Source: Aeoliella straminimaris | Lineage (GTDB): Bacteria > Planctomycetota > Planctomycetia > Pirellulales > Lacipirellulaceae | Direction of reading: 5' to 3' | Length of the DNA: 64,000 nucleotides | Assembly: GCF_024054565.1 (NCBI RefSeq) | Contig: NZ_JAMXLR010000092.1 | Location: 248,001 to 312,000, forward strand | Part shown: positions 9,162 through 17,938 of the stretch, in pieces | Layout: each line of letters begins with the position of its first letter | How positions within the stretch are numbered: the stretch's first letter is position 1 | Notes under the pieces: generated by a model | Database searches by the model: none | Seen by the model: only the letters and a program-made list of their open reading frames with translations | What the model was told of the DNA's origin: nothing | Program-made: the position numbers and the translations under genes

Positions 9162-9464
9162 TTGAAACGAACAGTTGGACTGATTGGCGTACTGACACTC
9201 GTCCTGGCGCCCGGCGTCGGCTGCTCGCCCGCGGTTCGCACACCTCACCTATACAATCCGGGTCCGGCGAGCTACCAGCAATACAACGCGCAGAACTACG
9301 ATCCCTACCCGCTGCCCGATGCAGGTCCGCCCGTCGACGGGGCCCGTCCGCTCGCCTTTCAGACGCCCCGCCCTCAGGTGGAGCGAGCACGCCAGTACAC
9401 CAATCAGCAGGGGCGCACGCAGTTCGTCGCTCCGGCACCTCAGATGTACGCCCCCGCTCAATAG
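9162..9464 (+). CDS. Small Pro/Tyr-rich lipoprotein, 100 aa
   Basis: Start TTG 9162 with AGGA at 9151-9154 seven bases upstream; an in-frame ATG at 9135 would add nine residues. A lipoprotein signal ends in APGVGC. The mature protein is short, Pro-, Gln- and Tyr-rich (SYQQYNAQNYDPYPLPD, GPPVDGARPLAF), with no recognisable domain. The motif combination 'QQ-AQ-DPYP...GPP..G.RP' is one I associate with a small planctomycete envelope protein of unknown role. Confidence 0.7.
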   Translation: MKRTVGLIGVLTLVLAPGVGCSPAVRTPHLYNPGPASYQQYNAQNYDPYPLPDAGPPVDGARPLAFQTPRPQVERARQYTNQQGRTQFVAPAPQMYAPAQ

Positions 9465-9507
9465 CCGTTACGCTTCGGCCGCAGGTGTTGCGTTGACTGG
9501 GCGCATG

Positions 9508-9540
9508 AAAAACGGAGCAGGCACCAGCGGTACCTGCTCC
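9508..9540 (-). terminator. Intrinsic terminator of the ClpP-like gene
   Basis: GGAGCAGG at 9514 pairs with CCTGCTCC ending at 9540, extended by ACC/GGT around a short loop. Read on the minus strand the stem is followed by five T (plus-strand A 9508-9512). It lies 31 bp past the stop at 9572. Confidence 0.75.
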
Positions 9541-9571
9541 GTGTGAGCATCTCAATAAGTCTGAGTTTGGC

Positions 9572-11086
9572 TTACCTGTAGTAGCCGTTGGGGTTGTACA
9601 GCATCCAGGCGTCGAACGGGCCCTGCTTGGGCAGACGCACAAAGGGGCGACCCTGGTCGTCCGTTTGTTCCACCAACTGGGCTTCGTATCGCTCCAGGTA
9701 GCCGCTGGACGCAGGCTGGGGTTGCTGCTCGCCTTCGAGACTCAGGAAACGCAGGCCGGACGAACGGGTTCCGGTGGGGCGGGTGCGAATGGCTTCTTCG
9801 CGAACCAGCTCCACGACGTTACCAACCCAGCCCTTCTCCACGGCTTTGTCGCCGAACAGCTCCCAGTCGCCACTCGACCGGTTTTCGTACATCTCTGCGA
9901 CGAATTCCTCTTCGGTGGTGTTCAGCTTCTTGGCCACTTCACCGATCACGCGGTGCGAGATCTCGTCGAACATCTTCATCTGGTCTTCCAGCAGCCGGCC
10001 GTTACCACTCATCGAGGTGCTGGCCTGGTGGTGCAGGATGATGGCGTTGGGATAGCAGTAGGAGTGATCGGCTAGCGTGGTGATGATCGCGGCCATGCTG
10101 GCGGCAAATCGCTTGACCACCACATGCACGGGAGCTTTGCTCTCCTTGATGGCCTGCAGGATGTGCATGCCTTCGAGCACCGAACCGCCGGGGCAGTTAT
10201 CGATGACCAGGAATATGGGCTTATCCGACTGGTTGTTGAAGTAGTCCAGACGCTGACAGACGTAGTCGGCGGCCCCCGTCATGATCGGGCCATTGAGCTC
10301 GATGCGGCGAACGCTCACCTGAAGGACGCCGTCCTTGAACGGCTCGTCGGGATACTGCTCTTCGCCGATCACGCGGTCTTCGAGCTTCTCCTTGACTGAC
10401 TCGACTTCCAGCTCGGTCTCGATCTTCTTCTTCTCGGCCTGCAGCTGGGCCAATTCGGATTCCAGCCTTTGCGTTTCCAGCTCACGCTCGAGCTTCAGCA
10501 CCTCGGCTTCCAACTTCATGCGGTCGCGTTCGCGTTCGATGGCCACGCTCTGAGCTTTGACCCGCTGGGCTTCGAGCTCCATGTCGATCTTGGACTTTTC
10601 GATCGCCAGTCGCTGCGACTCAAGCTGCTGCTTGTACTCGGCCAGCTTGTGCTTGAAGCGAGCTTCGTTCAGCTCTTGCTCGGCCTTCATCTTCTTGACT
10701 TCTGCGCTCTCGGCGCTGTTGGCCGACTTCGATTCTTCCTTTTCCTCTTCGGCTTCTTCGGAGTCGCCTTCTTCCTCGGACTCTTCGCTCTCGGAGGTTG
10801 CTTCCTCCTCGTCGGCCGATTCCTCTGCCTCTTCGGCTTTCTCCTTGGCCTCGGCGAGCTTCTTCTCGGCTATCTCCTTGATCTTTTGACGGACCTTTTC
10901 GCGAATCTCGTCCGGCAGGTGTTCGGTTTGTTCGTCGATCTGGCGTTCGACCTCGTCGGGCAGTTCAGCTGCCACGAGGGGAGCCGCTGCCTCGAGGGTC
11001 GTGCTCTCGGGGGAGGAGGTTTCGCCAAAGCTGGGGGCGGCCAGGATTAATCCCACCGCCAGGGGGGCGAGGTACTTCAATGGCAT
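9572..11086 (-). CDS. Exported coiled-coil ClpP/SppA-like serine protease
   Basis: ATG 11086, with AAGGGA nine bases upstream; 504 residues. A signal peptide (PLAVGLILAAPSFGE) covers residues 1-21. Residues 40-240 are an extremely charged Glu/Lys-rich segment, almost certainly a long coiled coil. Residues 250-440 form a ClpP/crotonase-fold domain: IDNCPGGSV (299-303), the nucleophile in RFAASMAAI (Ser330) and the His in ILHHQAS (His352/353). Related to the ClpP-like TepA/SDH group rather than to the Clp proteolytic core that pairs with ClpX. No AAA partner is nearby. The combination of a leader, a coiled coil and a ClpP fold suggests an envelope quality-control protease, which is inference. 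Confidence 0.82.
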   Translation of the reverse strand: MPLKYLAPLAVGLILAAPSFGETSSPESTTLEAAAPLVAAELPDEVERQIDEQTEHLPDEIREKVRQKIKEIAEKKLAEAKEKAEEAEESADEEEATSESEESEEEGDSEEAEEEKEESKSANSAESAEVKKMKAEQELNEARFKHKLAEYKQQLESQRLAIEKSKIDMELEAQRVKAQSVAIERERDRMKLEAEVLKLERELETQRLESELAQLQAEKKKIETELEVESVKEKLEDRVIGEEQYPDEPFKDGVLQVSVRRIELNGPIMTGAADYVCQRLDYFNNQSDKPIFLVIDNCPGGSVLEGMHILQAIKESKAPVHVVVKRFAASMAAIITTLADHSYCYPNAIILHHQASTSMSGNGRLLEDQMKMFDEISHRVIGEVAKKLNTTEEEFVAEMYENRSSGDWELFGDKAVEKGWVGNVVELVREEAIRTRPTGTRSSGLRFLSLEGEQQPQPASSGYLERYEAQLVEQTDDQGRPFVRLPKQGPFDAWMLYNPNGYYR

Positions 11087-11383
11087 CGACAGATTTCCCT
11101 TCGTTGAATGTGGATAGATAACTCGATCGCCGCGACAGGCGTGGGCTCCGTTCCGTTTTTTTTGCGAGTGGCGGAGAGGCCAAGGCAGGAGCACGACTCG
11201 GATCGCGCAGCGGGGGTGCCCAGCCGGCAAGGCCGAGCGTTGTTCTTAGTACTATTAGAAAGAGCAAAAGGTTTGATACCAAGTGGAAAATTCCCCGAAT
11301 TCGGCAAACTTTCCCCTCCGGCGGAGGGTTTTTCGGGCTGCAAAGATCGCATCTGTGCGGCCGCAGTTGGCCGAAAGGGTTCC

Positions 11384-12697
11384 CTACGTCACCACGAAAT
11401 AGGCCGCAAACGCCGCGGCCACGCCATACATCAAGGGACTTAGTTCGCCGGCTCGACCGGTGCCCAGTTTAATGAGCACCAACGAAACGAACCCGTAGCC
11501 AATGCCGTGGGCGATGGAGTAGGTCGTGGGGATCGTGATCAGCGTGATGAAGGCGGGAATCGCCTCGTCGAGTTGGCTGAAATCGAGTTCGGCGATCGGC
11601 CTCAGCATGAGCAGGCCAACAAGGATAAGTGCCGGTGCCGTGGCGGCCGGCGGGATCATGGCAGCCAGCGGCGCCAGAACAATGGCCAGCAGGAACATCA
11701 GGCCGACGAACACCGAGTGCAGCCCGGTGCGAGCGCCTTCGGCCACGCCGGCGGCCGACTCGATGTAGCATGTTACGGAACTGACCCCCAGCAGCCCGCC
11801 AATGCTGGCGCTGACCGAATCGACGGCCAGCAACCGGCGAATTCCAGGAATGCGGCCTTCTTCGTCCATCAAGTCGCCCTCTTCAGCCACCGCCGTGGCG
11901 GTGCCGAGCGTGTCGAAGAAGTCGACCATCATCAGGGCAAACAATAGCGGTATCAGCTCCCACCGCATGGCACCGGCCAGGTCGGGTTGGAGTGCTACCG
12001 AAAACGAGGGCCAGTTCCACTCGGTAGGCCAGGTCACCTGGTTTGCCAGGGCAGCGATGCCGGTCGTGGCGACGATGCCCAGCAGCAGTGCTCCCTTCAC
12101 GCGGCGGGCCATCAGCACGGCAGTGATTACCAGACCTGCCAGGCTGATGGCCGTGGCCGGCTGATGAAAATCGCCGGCAGCTAGTAGAGGTCCACCGGGT
12201 GGCGCGGGAACTCCTTGTACCACGATGGCCGCGTTGGAAAGTCCGATCAGCGCAATGAACAACCCAATGCCGGCGCCGATGGCAAGCTTCAAGGATTTGG
12301 GAATGGCGGCCAGTACCGCTTCGCGCAGGCCCAACAGCACCAGGGCCAGAATCAAGATCCCCTCGAGCACCACCAGCCCCATGGCCGCCTGCCAACTGCC
12401 AGCCCGGTTGGCCAGTTCAAAGGCGACCAACGCGTTGAGGCCCATCCCGCTGGCGAGGGCGATCGGAACGTTCGCCACCAGTCCCATCAGCACACAGCAC
12501 ACTCCCGCCGCCAATGCGGTACAGGCAACGATCGAGGGAGTCGACTCGGCGCCCATTGCCGCCGACAGAATGCCTGCGTTGACAGGCAGAATGTAGGCCA
12601 TGGTCAGAAAAGTGGCCCCCGCCCCGCGAAGTTCGGCCGCCACAGTAGTGGGGCGGCCGCGTACGTCGTTGAGCAAGTATCGAAACATCGAGGGCAT
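11384..12697 (-). CDS. NCS2-family purine permease, AzgA-type
   Basis: Proton-coupled uptake of adenine, guanine or hypoxanthine is the known role of this family. The protein is hydrophobic throughout, with 12 or more membrane segments, and carries family phrases: TFLTMAYILPVNAGIL near the start, ALASGMGLNALVAFE, VDFFDTLGTATAVAEE, and SVTCYIESAAGVAEGARTG. Start ATG 12697; an in-frame TTG at 12712 is possible. Length of about 437 residues fits. Which purine is transported cannot be told from the sequence. Confidence 0.9.
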   Translation of the reverse strand: MPSMFRYLLNDVRGRPTTVAAELRGAGATFLTMAYILPVNAGILSAAMGAESTPSIVACTALAAGVCCVLMGLVANVPIALASGMGLNALVAFELANRAGSWQAAMGLVVLEGILILALVLLGLREAVLAAIPKSLKLAIGAGIGLFIALIGLSNAAIVVQGVPAPPGGPLLAAGDFHQPATAISLAGLVITAVLMARRVKGALLLGIVATTGIAALANQVTWPTEWNWPSFSVALQPDLAGAMRWELIPLLFALMMVDFFDTLGTATAVAEEGDLMDEEGRIPGIRRLLAVDSVSASIGGLLGVSSVTCYIESAAGVAEGARTGLHSVFVGLMFLLAIVLAPLAAMIPPAATAPALILVGLLMLRPIAELDFSQLDEAIPAFITLITIPTTYSIAHGIGYGFVSLVLIKLGTGRAGELSPLMYGVAAAFAAYFVVT

Positions 12698-13049
12698 TCT
12701 GTGGGTTTCCAAGGCAATGTGATGGAGGTGAGGAGTCTATCCAAGACGCTCAGCACGGGTCGATGGCACGACTCGAGGTCATCGCGGTCTGGACCCCGCC
12801 TGCCGCTCGCCCGCGGTTTTGTACCAAAAGTGCCGAAAAAAGTAGACACGGTTTTCCCTGTGCCGCTAGAATCGAGCTTGAATGAGCGGAAACGAATTCT
12901 GCGTGTGTTGAACCTCCGTAAAACACGGATTTGTTGTGCGTCAATCCAAGCGATAAGGACGCCACTCTTCTAACGTCAGGGCGAGCGATCGCCGTGCTTG
13001 AGTCGCCCAAAGTCCTTCTATTCCATTGCTCTAACTGGAGGAAGACCTC
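12698..13049. other. Intergenic region between permease and CHRD gene
   Basis: A 350-bp divergent spacer. Near its right end a GGAGG at 13038-13042 is the ribosome binding site of the CHRD gene, and GGGCGA at 12979 can pair with TCGCCC near 13010 in a short hairpin. No gene is apparent. Confidence 0.4.
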
Positions 13050-13664
13050 ATGAAGTGCACCAAAATCCGATCGGCTTTCTTGCTGGTGGTGCTGCCACTA
13101 TGCGTGCTTGTTTGTGTGTCCGGTTCTGAAAGTGCCAGAGCGGAGATCATTGGCACTGCCGACCTTAGCGGCGCCCAGGAGGTTCCTCCCAACGCGAGTA
13201 ACGCGACCGGGTACGCAACGATGGATCTCGACCCAGAATCTGGAATTTTCGATCTCACGCTGGTCGTCGAAGGTCTGACTGTTGCCGATCTGGCTGAGGT
13301 TGGTCCCAACGATTCGCCGGTCCACATCCACCTGGCCCCAGAGGGGGTGAACGGTGGCGTGGTTGTCGACCTGGGCTTTCAAGGAGTGTTGTACGATGGC
13401 GTAGACAATTTCCTGCTCCTGGTGGATGGCGGCACTTTTGGCGGCCCTCAGGGCGGAATCAACTCCGACATCGAAACCAACATCGACGCCCTATTGAGCG
13501 GGCATCTCTACATTAACGTTCATACCGATGCAATTCCCGGTGGTGAGATTCGCGGACAAATATCGGCGACCGACCTGACGGTGCCGGAGCCCACATCGGG
13601 CGTGCTGGGAATGATCGTGTTGGTATCGGTCGCCGGCCTGCGGTTTATAGTCTGGCGAGGCTGA
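13050..13664 (+). CDS. CHRD-domain protein with PEP-CTERM tail
   Basis: 204 residues from ATG 13050, with GGAGG eight bases upstream. Signal peptide at residues 1-31. The central part is a CHRD domain (GAQEVPPNASNATG, VHIHLAPEGVNG, HLYINVHTDAIPGGEIRGQI), a beta-sandwich often found in exported proteins and chordin. The C-terminus is a PEP-CTERM sorting signal: VPEPTSG, a membrane segment, and a short basic end. Exosortase-dependent processing is expected; no exosortase gene is in the window. Confidence 0.88.
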   Translation: MKCTKIRSAFLLVVLPLCVLVCVSGSESARAEIIGTADLSGAQEVPPNASNATGYATMDLDPESGIFDLTLVVEGLTVADLAEVGPNDSPVHIHLAPEGVNGGVVVDLGFQGVLYDGVDNFLLLVDGGTFGGPQGGINSDIETNIDALLSGHLYINVHTDAIPGGEIRGQISATDLTVPEPTSGVLGMIVLVSVAGLRFIVWRG

Positions 13665-13711
13665 CACCTGCCGGACCCAGCCGATCGGGTGATGGCCTTG
13701 TTGGTGGGCGG

Positions 13712-16700
13712 CTACGGGATGTTGATCAGCGTTTCTCCATTGATTGCCGAGTCCTGGCCCAGGCCGCCGTCGAGGAAGTCCGTGTCGTCGCCGCCGTTGA
13801 GCGTGTCGTTTCCATCACCGGCAAGCAATGTATCATTACCTCGGCCTCCACTCAGCACATCGTTGTCATCGCCGCCTAAGAGGACGTCGTTTCCATCGCC
13901 GGCAATGAGTATGTCGTTCCCGTCGCCTCCGGAGATGAAGTCGTTTCCATCGCCAGAGATGATAATATCTCTTCCTTCCTCTCCCAGCAGCACATCGTTG
14001 CCGAAACCGCCAAACAGGATGTCATTTCCCGTACCGCCCCGCCCAATCAGTGCAAAGGCGGCGTCGAGCGTCGTTGCGTTGATGACGTCGTCGTCGTCGC
14101 CAGTATCGATCGTGAGTGTTTGCAGGTCCTGCACGCCGGTGAGAGAGCCGACGAGAACCTCGTCTTCTCCGCCTTGCGTCCGCAGGTCGACTACTTCGCT
14201 GCTTCCCACGTTCGCGACAAAGGGTGACTGGTTGGTGCGCTCAACGCGAACCACTCTGTCCGAAGCGTTCAGTTCCATGTCGTCATCGAGATTTCCAGTG
14301 CTGATTTGCACGGTGTCGCGCCCCAACCCGCCCTCGATCAGATCGCTACCGTCGCCGTCGTTCACGATGATCAAGTCGTTCCCGTGCTCACCGAAGACAA
14401 AATCGTTACCCTGATTGCCAATCAACACGTCGTTTCCATCTCGGCCCCGTATTACATCGATATCCGCGCCACCATTGATGCGATCGTCGCCGTCCCCGCC
14501 GGTGAGAATATCGATGCCGATGCCGCCATCGATATCGAGAGTGGTGAGGCCAGCCAAACCTGAACTGCCTGTCACAGTGTCGTTGCCGCCCAGCGTGTTG
14601 ATGTCGATCGTTTCGCTTGATCCGATGTCCAACTTGAACTGGTTGATGTTGGTGCGTTCCACGCGAACACGACTGCCGTTCGGTGAAACAAGGATGACGT
14701 CACGGTCGGTATTCGAGCCGTTCACTTGCACCGTGTCGTTGCCCTCGCCACCTTCGAGAAAGTCGCTGCCGTCTCCATCGTTTACCAGGAGCAGATCGTC
14801 GCCATCCTGACCGAGCACGATGTCGCTGCCACGATTTCCAATCAGTGTGTCGTTGCCGGCGCCGCCGCGGAGAACGTCGACTCCGTCGCCCCCGATCAAC
14901 AGGTCGTTTCCTTCACCACCGTCGAGGTCGAGGTCAATCAGCCCGACGAGTCCGGTAGAGCCGATGATCACGTCGCTGCCGCCCTGGCCGTTGACGTCCA
15001 GGTTTTCGGTGGTGCCAATGTCGAGAGTGAAGAGTCCCAAGTTGGTACGTCGGAAGCGAACCCGCTCGCCGTTGGGATCGACGCGAAAGCTGTCGCCGGC
15101 GGAATTCGAGCCGTTGACCTGGACAAAGTCGAAGCCTTCACCCCCTTCCATGAAGTCGCTGCCGTCACCGTTGTTCCAGATCAAAAGGTCGGAGCCGTCC
15201 TGACCAAGCATCACGTCGTTGCCGCGGCCACCGATCAGGGTGTCGTTGCCCGCCCCGCCGCGGAGGGTGTCGACCCCATCGCCACCAATGAGCAGATCGT
15301 TCCCTTCACCGCCATCGAGATCGAGACCAATCAAGCCGACGAGTCCGGTGGAGCCGACAATCACGTCGCTGCCCCCCTGGCCGTTGACGTCCAGGTTCTC
15401 GGTGGTGCCGATGTTGAGTGTGAACAAGCCGAGGTTATTGCGGCGGAACCGGACCCGCTCGCCATTGGGATCGATCGAAAAGTCATCGCCGGCCGTGTTC
15501 GAGCCGTTCACCTGCACGAAGTCGAAGCCTTCACCTCCTTCCATGAAGTCGCTGCCGTCACCGTTGTTCCAGATCAAGAGGTCGGAGCCATCCTGGCCGA
15601 GCATTACGTCGTTACCGCGGCCACCGATCAGGGTGTCGTTGCCCGCTCCACCGCGGAGGGTGTCGACCCCATCGCCACCAATGAGCAGATCGTTCCCCTC
15701 GCCACCATCGAGGTCGAGACCGATCAAGCCGACGAGTCCGGTGGAGCCGATGATCACGTCGCTGCCCCCCTGGCCGTTGACGTCAAGATTTTCGGTGGTG
15801 CCAATGTCGAGTGTGAAGAGCCCCAGATTGTTCCGCTGGAAGCGAACCCGCTGGCCATTGGGATCGATCGAAAAGTCGTCGCCGGCCGTGTTTGAGCCGT
15901 TGACCTGGACAAAGTCGAAGCCTTCACCCCCTTCCATGAAGTCGCTGCCATCGCCGTTGTTCCAGATCAAGAGGTCGGAGCCGTCCTGGCCGAGCATGAT
16001 GTCGTTGCCGCGTCCGCCGATCAGGGTGTCGTTGCCCGCGCCGCCGCGGAGCACGTCCACCCCATCGCCTCCGATCAACAGGTCGTTGCCCTCGCCACCG
16101 TCGAGATCAAGGTCAATCAGCCCGACGAGTCCGGTGGAGCCGATGATCACGTCGCTGCCTCCCTGGCCGTTGACGTCCAGGTTTTCGGTGGTGCCAATGT
16201 CGAGTGTGAAGAGTCCCAGATTGTTCCGCTGGAAGCGGACTCGCTCGCCGTTGGGATCGATCGAGAAGTCGTCGCCCGCGCCGTTGGCGCCGTTGACCTG
16301 GACAAAGTCGAATCCTTCGCCCCCTTCCATGAAGTCGCTGCCGTCACCGTTGTTCCAGATCAAAAGGTCGGAGCCGTCCTGACCTTCGACATTGTCGTTT
16401 CCGCGATCGCCCAGCAGAGTGTCGTTGCCGGTGCCGCCCACCAGGCGATCTTCCTCGTCTCCGCCCCGGAGGAAATCGTTACCGGAGCCACCTAAGAGGA
16501 GATCTTGCCCCGATCCGCCAATGAGTGTGTCGTTGCCGCTACCTCCAATGAACACCGCATCTGGCAGAACACCATTGAACTCGTTGAGGCTCAGTTGGTC
16601 GTTCCCATCAAGGCCGAACCCAAAGATGGTTGTCGTATTGGCTACCGTGGGGTTGCCGCCATTGATTTTGACCTCGCCGTTGTTAATCAGTATCCGTCCG

Positions 16701-16924
16701 TCGTCCGCTCGGCTAATGGTAATTACGTTATCGAGAGCATCACCCACGACCGTGAGCGTGCCCGTCGCCATTGAGAAAGATGAGGTCACGGCGAGCATCG
16801 CTCGCTGCTCGAGCCGTTCGAAACGCGGCGTCTTCCTGAGCGTCGAACTCCGACCGACAATCCTCTGTTTTCGCTGGCGTGATTGCCGGCTGCAGCGCGC
16901 AGGCAAGAAGTGTGCGTTTTCCAT
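13712..16924 (-). CDS. Large RTX-like calcium-binding repeat protein with LEPR-XLL-type tag
   Basis: 1,070 residues from ATG 16924, with AAGGGG about nine bases upstream; an in-frame start at 17053 adds 43 poor residues. Near the N-terminus FERLEQRAMLA (residues 35-45) matches the LEPR-XLL motif found at the start of many large planctomycete surface proteins. Nearly all the rest is repeats of the nonapeptide GGxGxDxLx that builds calcium-bound parallel beta-rolls. Superimposed is a 131-residue higher-order repeat. Surface or extracellular location is inferred from the family. No type I secretion genes are adjacent. The long plus-strand frames over it are antisense shadows created by the repeat. 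Confidence 0.9.
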   Translation of the reverse strand: MENAHFLPARCSRQSRQRKQRIVGRSSTLRKTPRFERLEQRAMLAVTSSFSMATGTLTVVGDALDNVITISRADDGRILINNGEVKINGGNPTVANTTTIFGFGLDGNDQLSLNEFNGVLPDAVFIGGSGNDTLIGGSGQDLLLGGSGNDFLRGGDEEDRLVGGTGNDTLLGDRGNDNVEGQDGSDLLIWNNGDGSDFMEGGEGFDFVQVNGANGAGDDFSIDPNGERVRFQRNNLGLFTLDIGTTENLDVNGQGGSDVIIGSTGLVGLIDLDLDGGEGNDLLIGGDGVDVLRGGAGNDTLIGGRGNDIMLGQDGSDLLIWNNGDGSDFMEGGEGFDFVQVNGSNTAGDDFSIDPNGQRVRFQRNNLGLFTLDIGTTENLDVNGQGGSDVIIGSTGLVGLIGLDLDGGEGNDLLIGGDGVDTLRGGAGNDTLIGGRGNDVMLGQDGSDLLIWNNGDGSDFMEGGEGFDFVQVNGSNTAGDDFSIDPNGERVRFRRNNLGLFTLNIGTTENLDVNGQGGSDVIVGSTGLVGLIGLDLDGGEGNDLLIGGDGVDTLRGGAGNDTLIGGRGNDVMLGQDGSDLLIWNNGDGSDFMEGGEGFDFVQVNGSNSAGDSFRVDPNGERVRFRRTNLGLFTLDIGTTENLDVNGQGGSDVIIGSTGLVGLIDLDLDGGEGNDLLIGGDGVDVLRGGAGNDTLIGNRGSDIVLGQDGDDLLLVNDGDGSDFLEGGEGNDTVQVNGSNTDRDVILVSPNGSRVRVERTNINQFKLDIGSSETIDINTLGGNDTVTGSSGLAGLTTLDIDGGIGIDILTGGDGDDRINGGADIDVIRGRDGNDVLIGNQGNDFVFGEHGNDLIIVNDGDGSDLIEGGLGRDTVQISTGNLDDDMELNASDRVVRVERTNQSPFVANVGSSEVVDLRTQGGEDEVLVGSLTGVQDLQTLTIDTGDDDDVINATTLDAAFALIGRGGTGNDILFGGFGNDVLLGEEGRDIIISGDGNDFISGGDGNDILIAGDGNDVLLGGDDNDVLSGGRGNDTLLAGDGNDTLNGGDDTDFLDGGLGQDSAINGETLINIP
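14342..16340 (-). repeat. 393-bp tandem repeat array inside the RTX-like gene
   Basis: The same stretch (plus strand AGTCGCTGCC and flanks) recurs at 14761, 15154, 15547, 15940 and 16333, exactly 393 bp apart, and a diverged sixth copy at 14342 is offset by 420 bp, that is 27 bp more, one extra RTX nonamer. Copies 15154 to 16333 are close to identical at the base level over long blocks; the two at the left are more diverged. Confidence 0.9.
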
Positions 16925-17938
16925 GTCAACTACCCCTTTTTCTACATTGGCCGTGGAAAAATGTGCCGTACGGACGCGGTCCTTGATCGAGTCGACCGGT
17001 ACCGCCCCACCTCCCCCCTCGGCGGATTTGAAAACAGTCACCCCACTCCTCACGGACGAGTGCAGTTGCCTGCAGGTGAGGAAGTTAAATCAACAGCAGA
17101 AAACGCCTGACGCAGAACTAGCTACGGCTGGCCCCTCCGCCAAATCGTGGGCTCATGGCAACACTGCTTCGCGATCCCTCTTGAAGTACGTACGTGTTTT
17201 CGGACGAGCAATGCGCCGCATAGCGCGCATTGCCACTCCTGGCCTTCTTGGCTCCCCCGGCATTCCCAAACTCCCCGTTACCGAAGTCCTACAGTAATGC
17301 TACTAGGTGCGCTGTCTTGGGAGATTTCTCTAGCAGTCGTGCGGCGCCGACCGTGGCGCCAAAGCGTGGCCAAATCGAGTCATGGTGAGCCACTCAGAAC
17401 GTGTAAACGATTTTGCCCGGAGATTCAGTTTCCCGAAAGCCTCTGCCGCGCAGAAGTTTCAGTCAGAATGCGCAGAAGTTCTCACGGCTAGCTTGTATGG
17501 GATTGCGCATCCTATGAACAATTTTGAAGCATCGCTTCGACGTGCTTCGGTGGGGTAGTACTGCTGTGTTCCCTCGCTGATGGTTGGCAAGTTGCCATGT
17601 CCGCAGGGGCTCGGGGGGCCATTTCAGTAGTGATGGCCGACTGAACCAAATAGCCATCGTCCAGGAAAGTTTTGATAGCACGAAATCAGTGCGGAGCGCT
17701 CTGTGGGGGCGACGCGGGGAGGCTCGCTTAAGAGGAATACCGCCCGCGAATAGTCGGACACCCTCCTGCCGAACCAACATCGGGGAGGTGGGCGGTGCCG
17801 TCGAATTGCATCAGTCCCCCTGTTTTGGACGGATCTGAGCGACGTTTTGGCACAGACTACCGATGGACATTCCGATCGAGTGGTATGTGGAGTAGAATTT
17901 TGGTAGTCGTATCCCCCGTTTCCGCCGATCCGCGCACT
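16925..17938. other. 1-kb region without a recognisable gene
   Basis: Between the divergent RTX-like and TPR genes. The open frames crossing it (for example 17147-17491 plus, 17463-17780 minus) are short, Arg/Pro/Trp-rich in the way of random GC-rich sequence, and have no ribosome binding site. It must hold both promoters, and may hold a regulatory RNA or decayed sequence, but I see nothing firm. Confidence 0.5.

Noticed and set aside
11313..11333. Terminator-like CCCTCC/GGAGGG stem with five T on the plus strand
   Set aside because: No plus-strand gene ends upstream; on the minus strand, where the permease ends, there is no T-run.
14726..16382. Long plus-strand open frames over the RTX-like array
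   Set aside because: Repeated Pro/Ser text in the antisense of a repetitive gene; period is the same 131 codons, so they are shadows.
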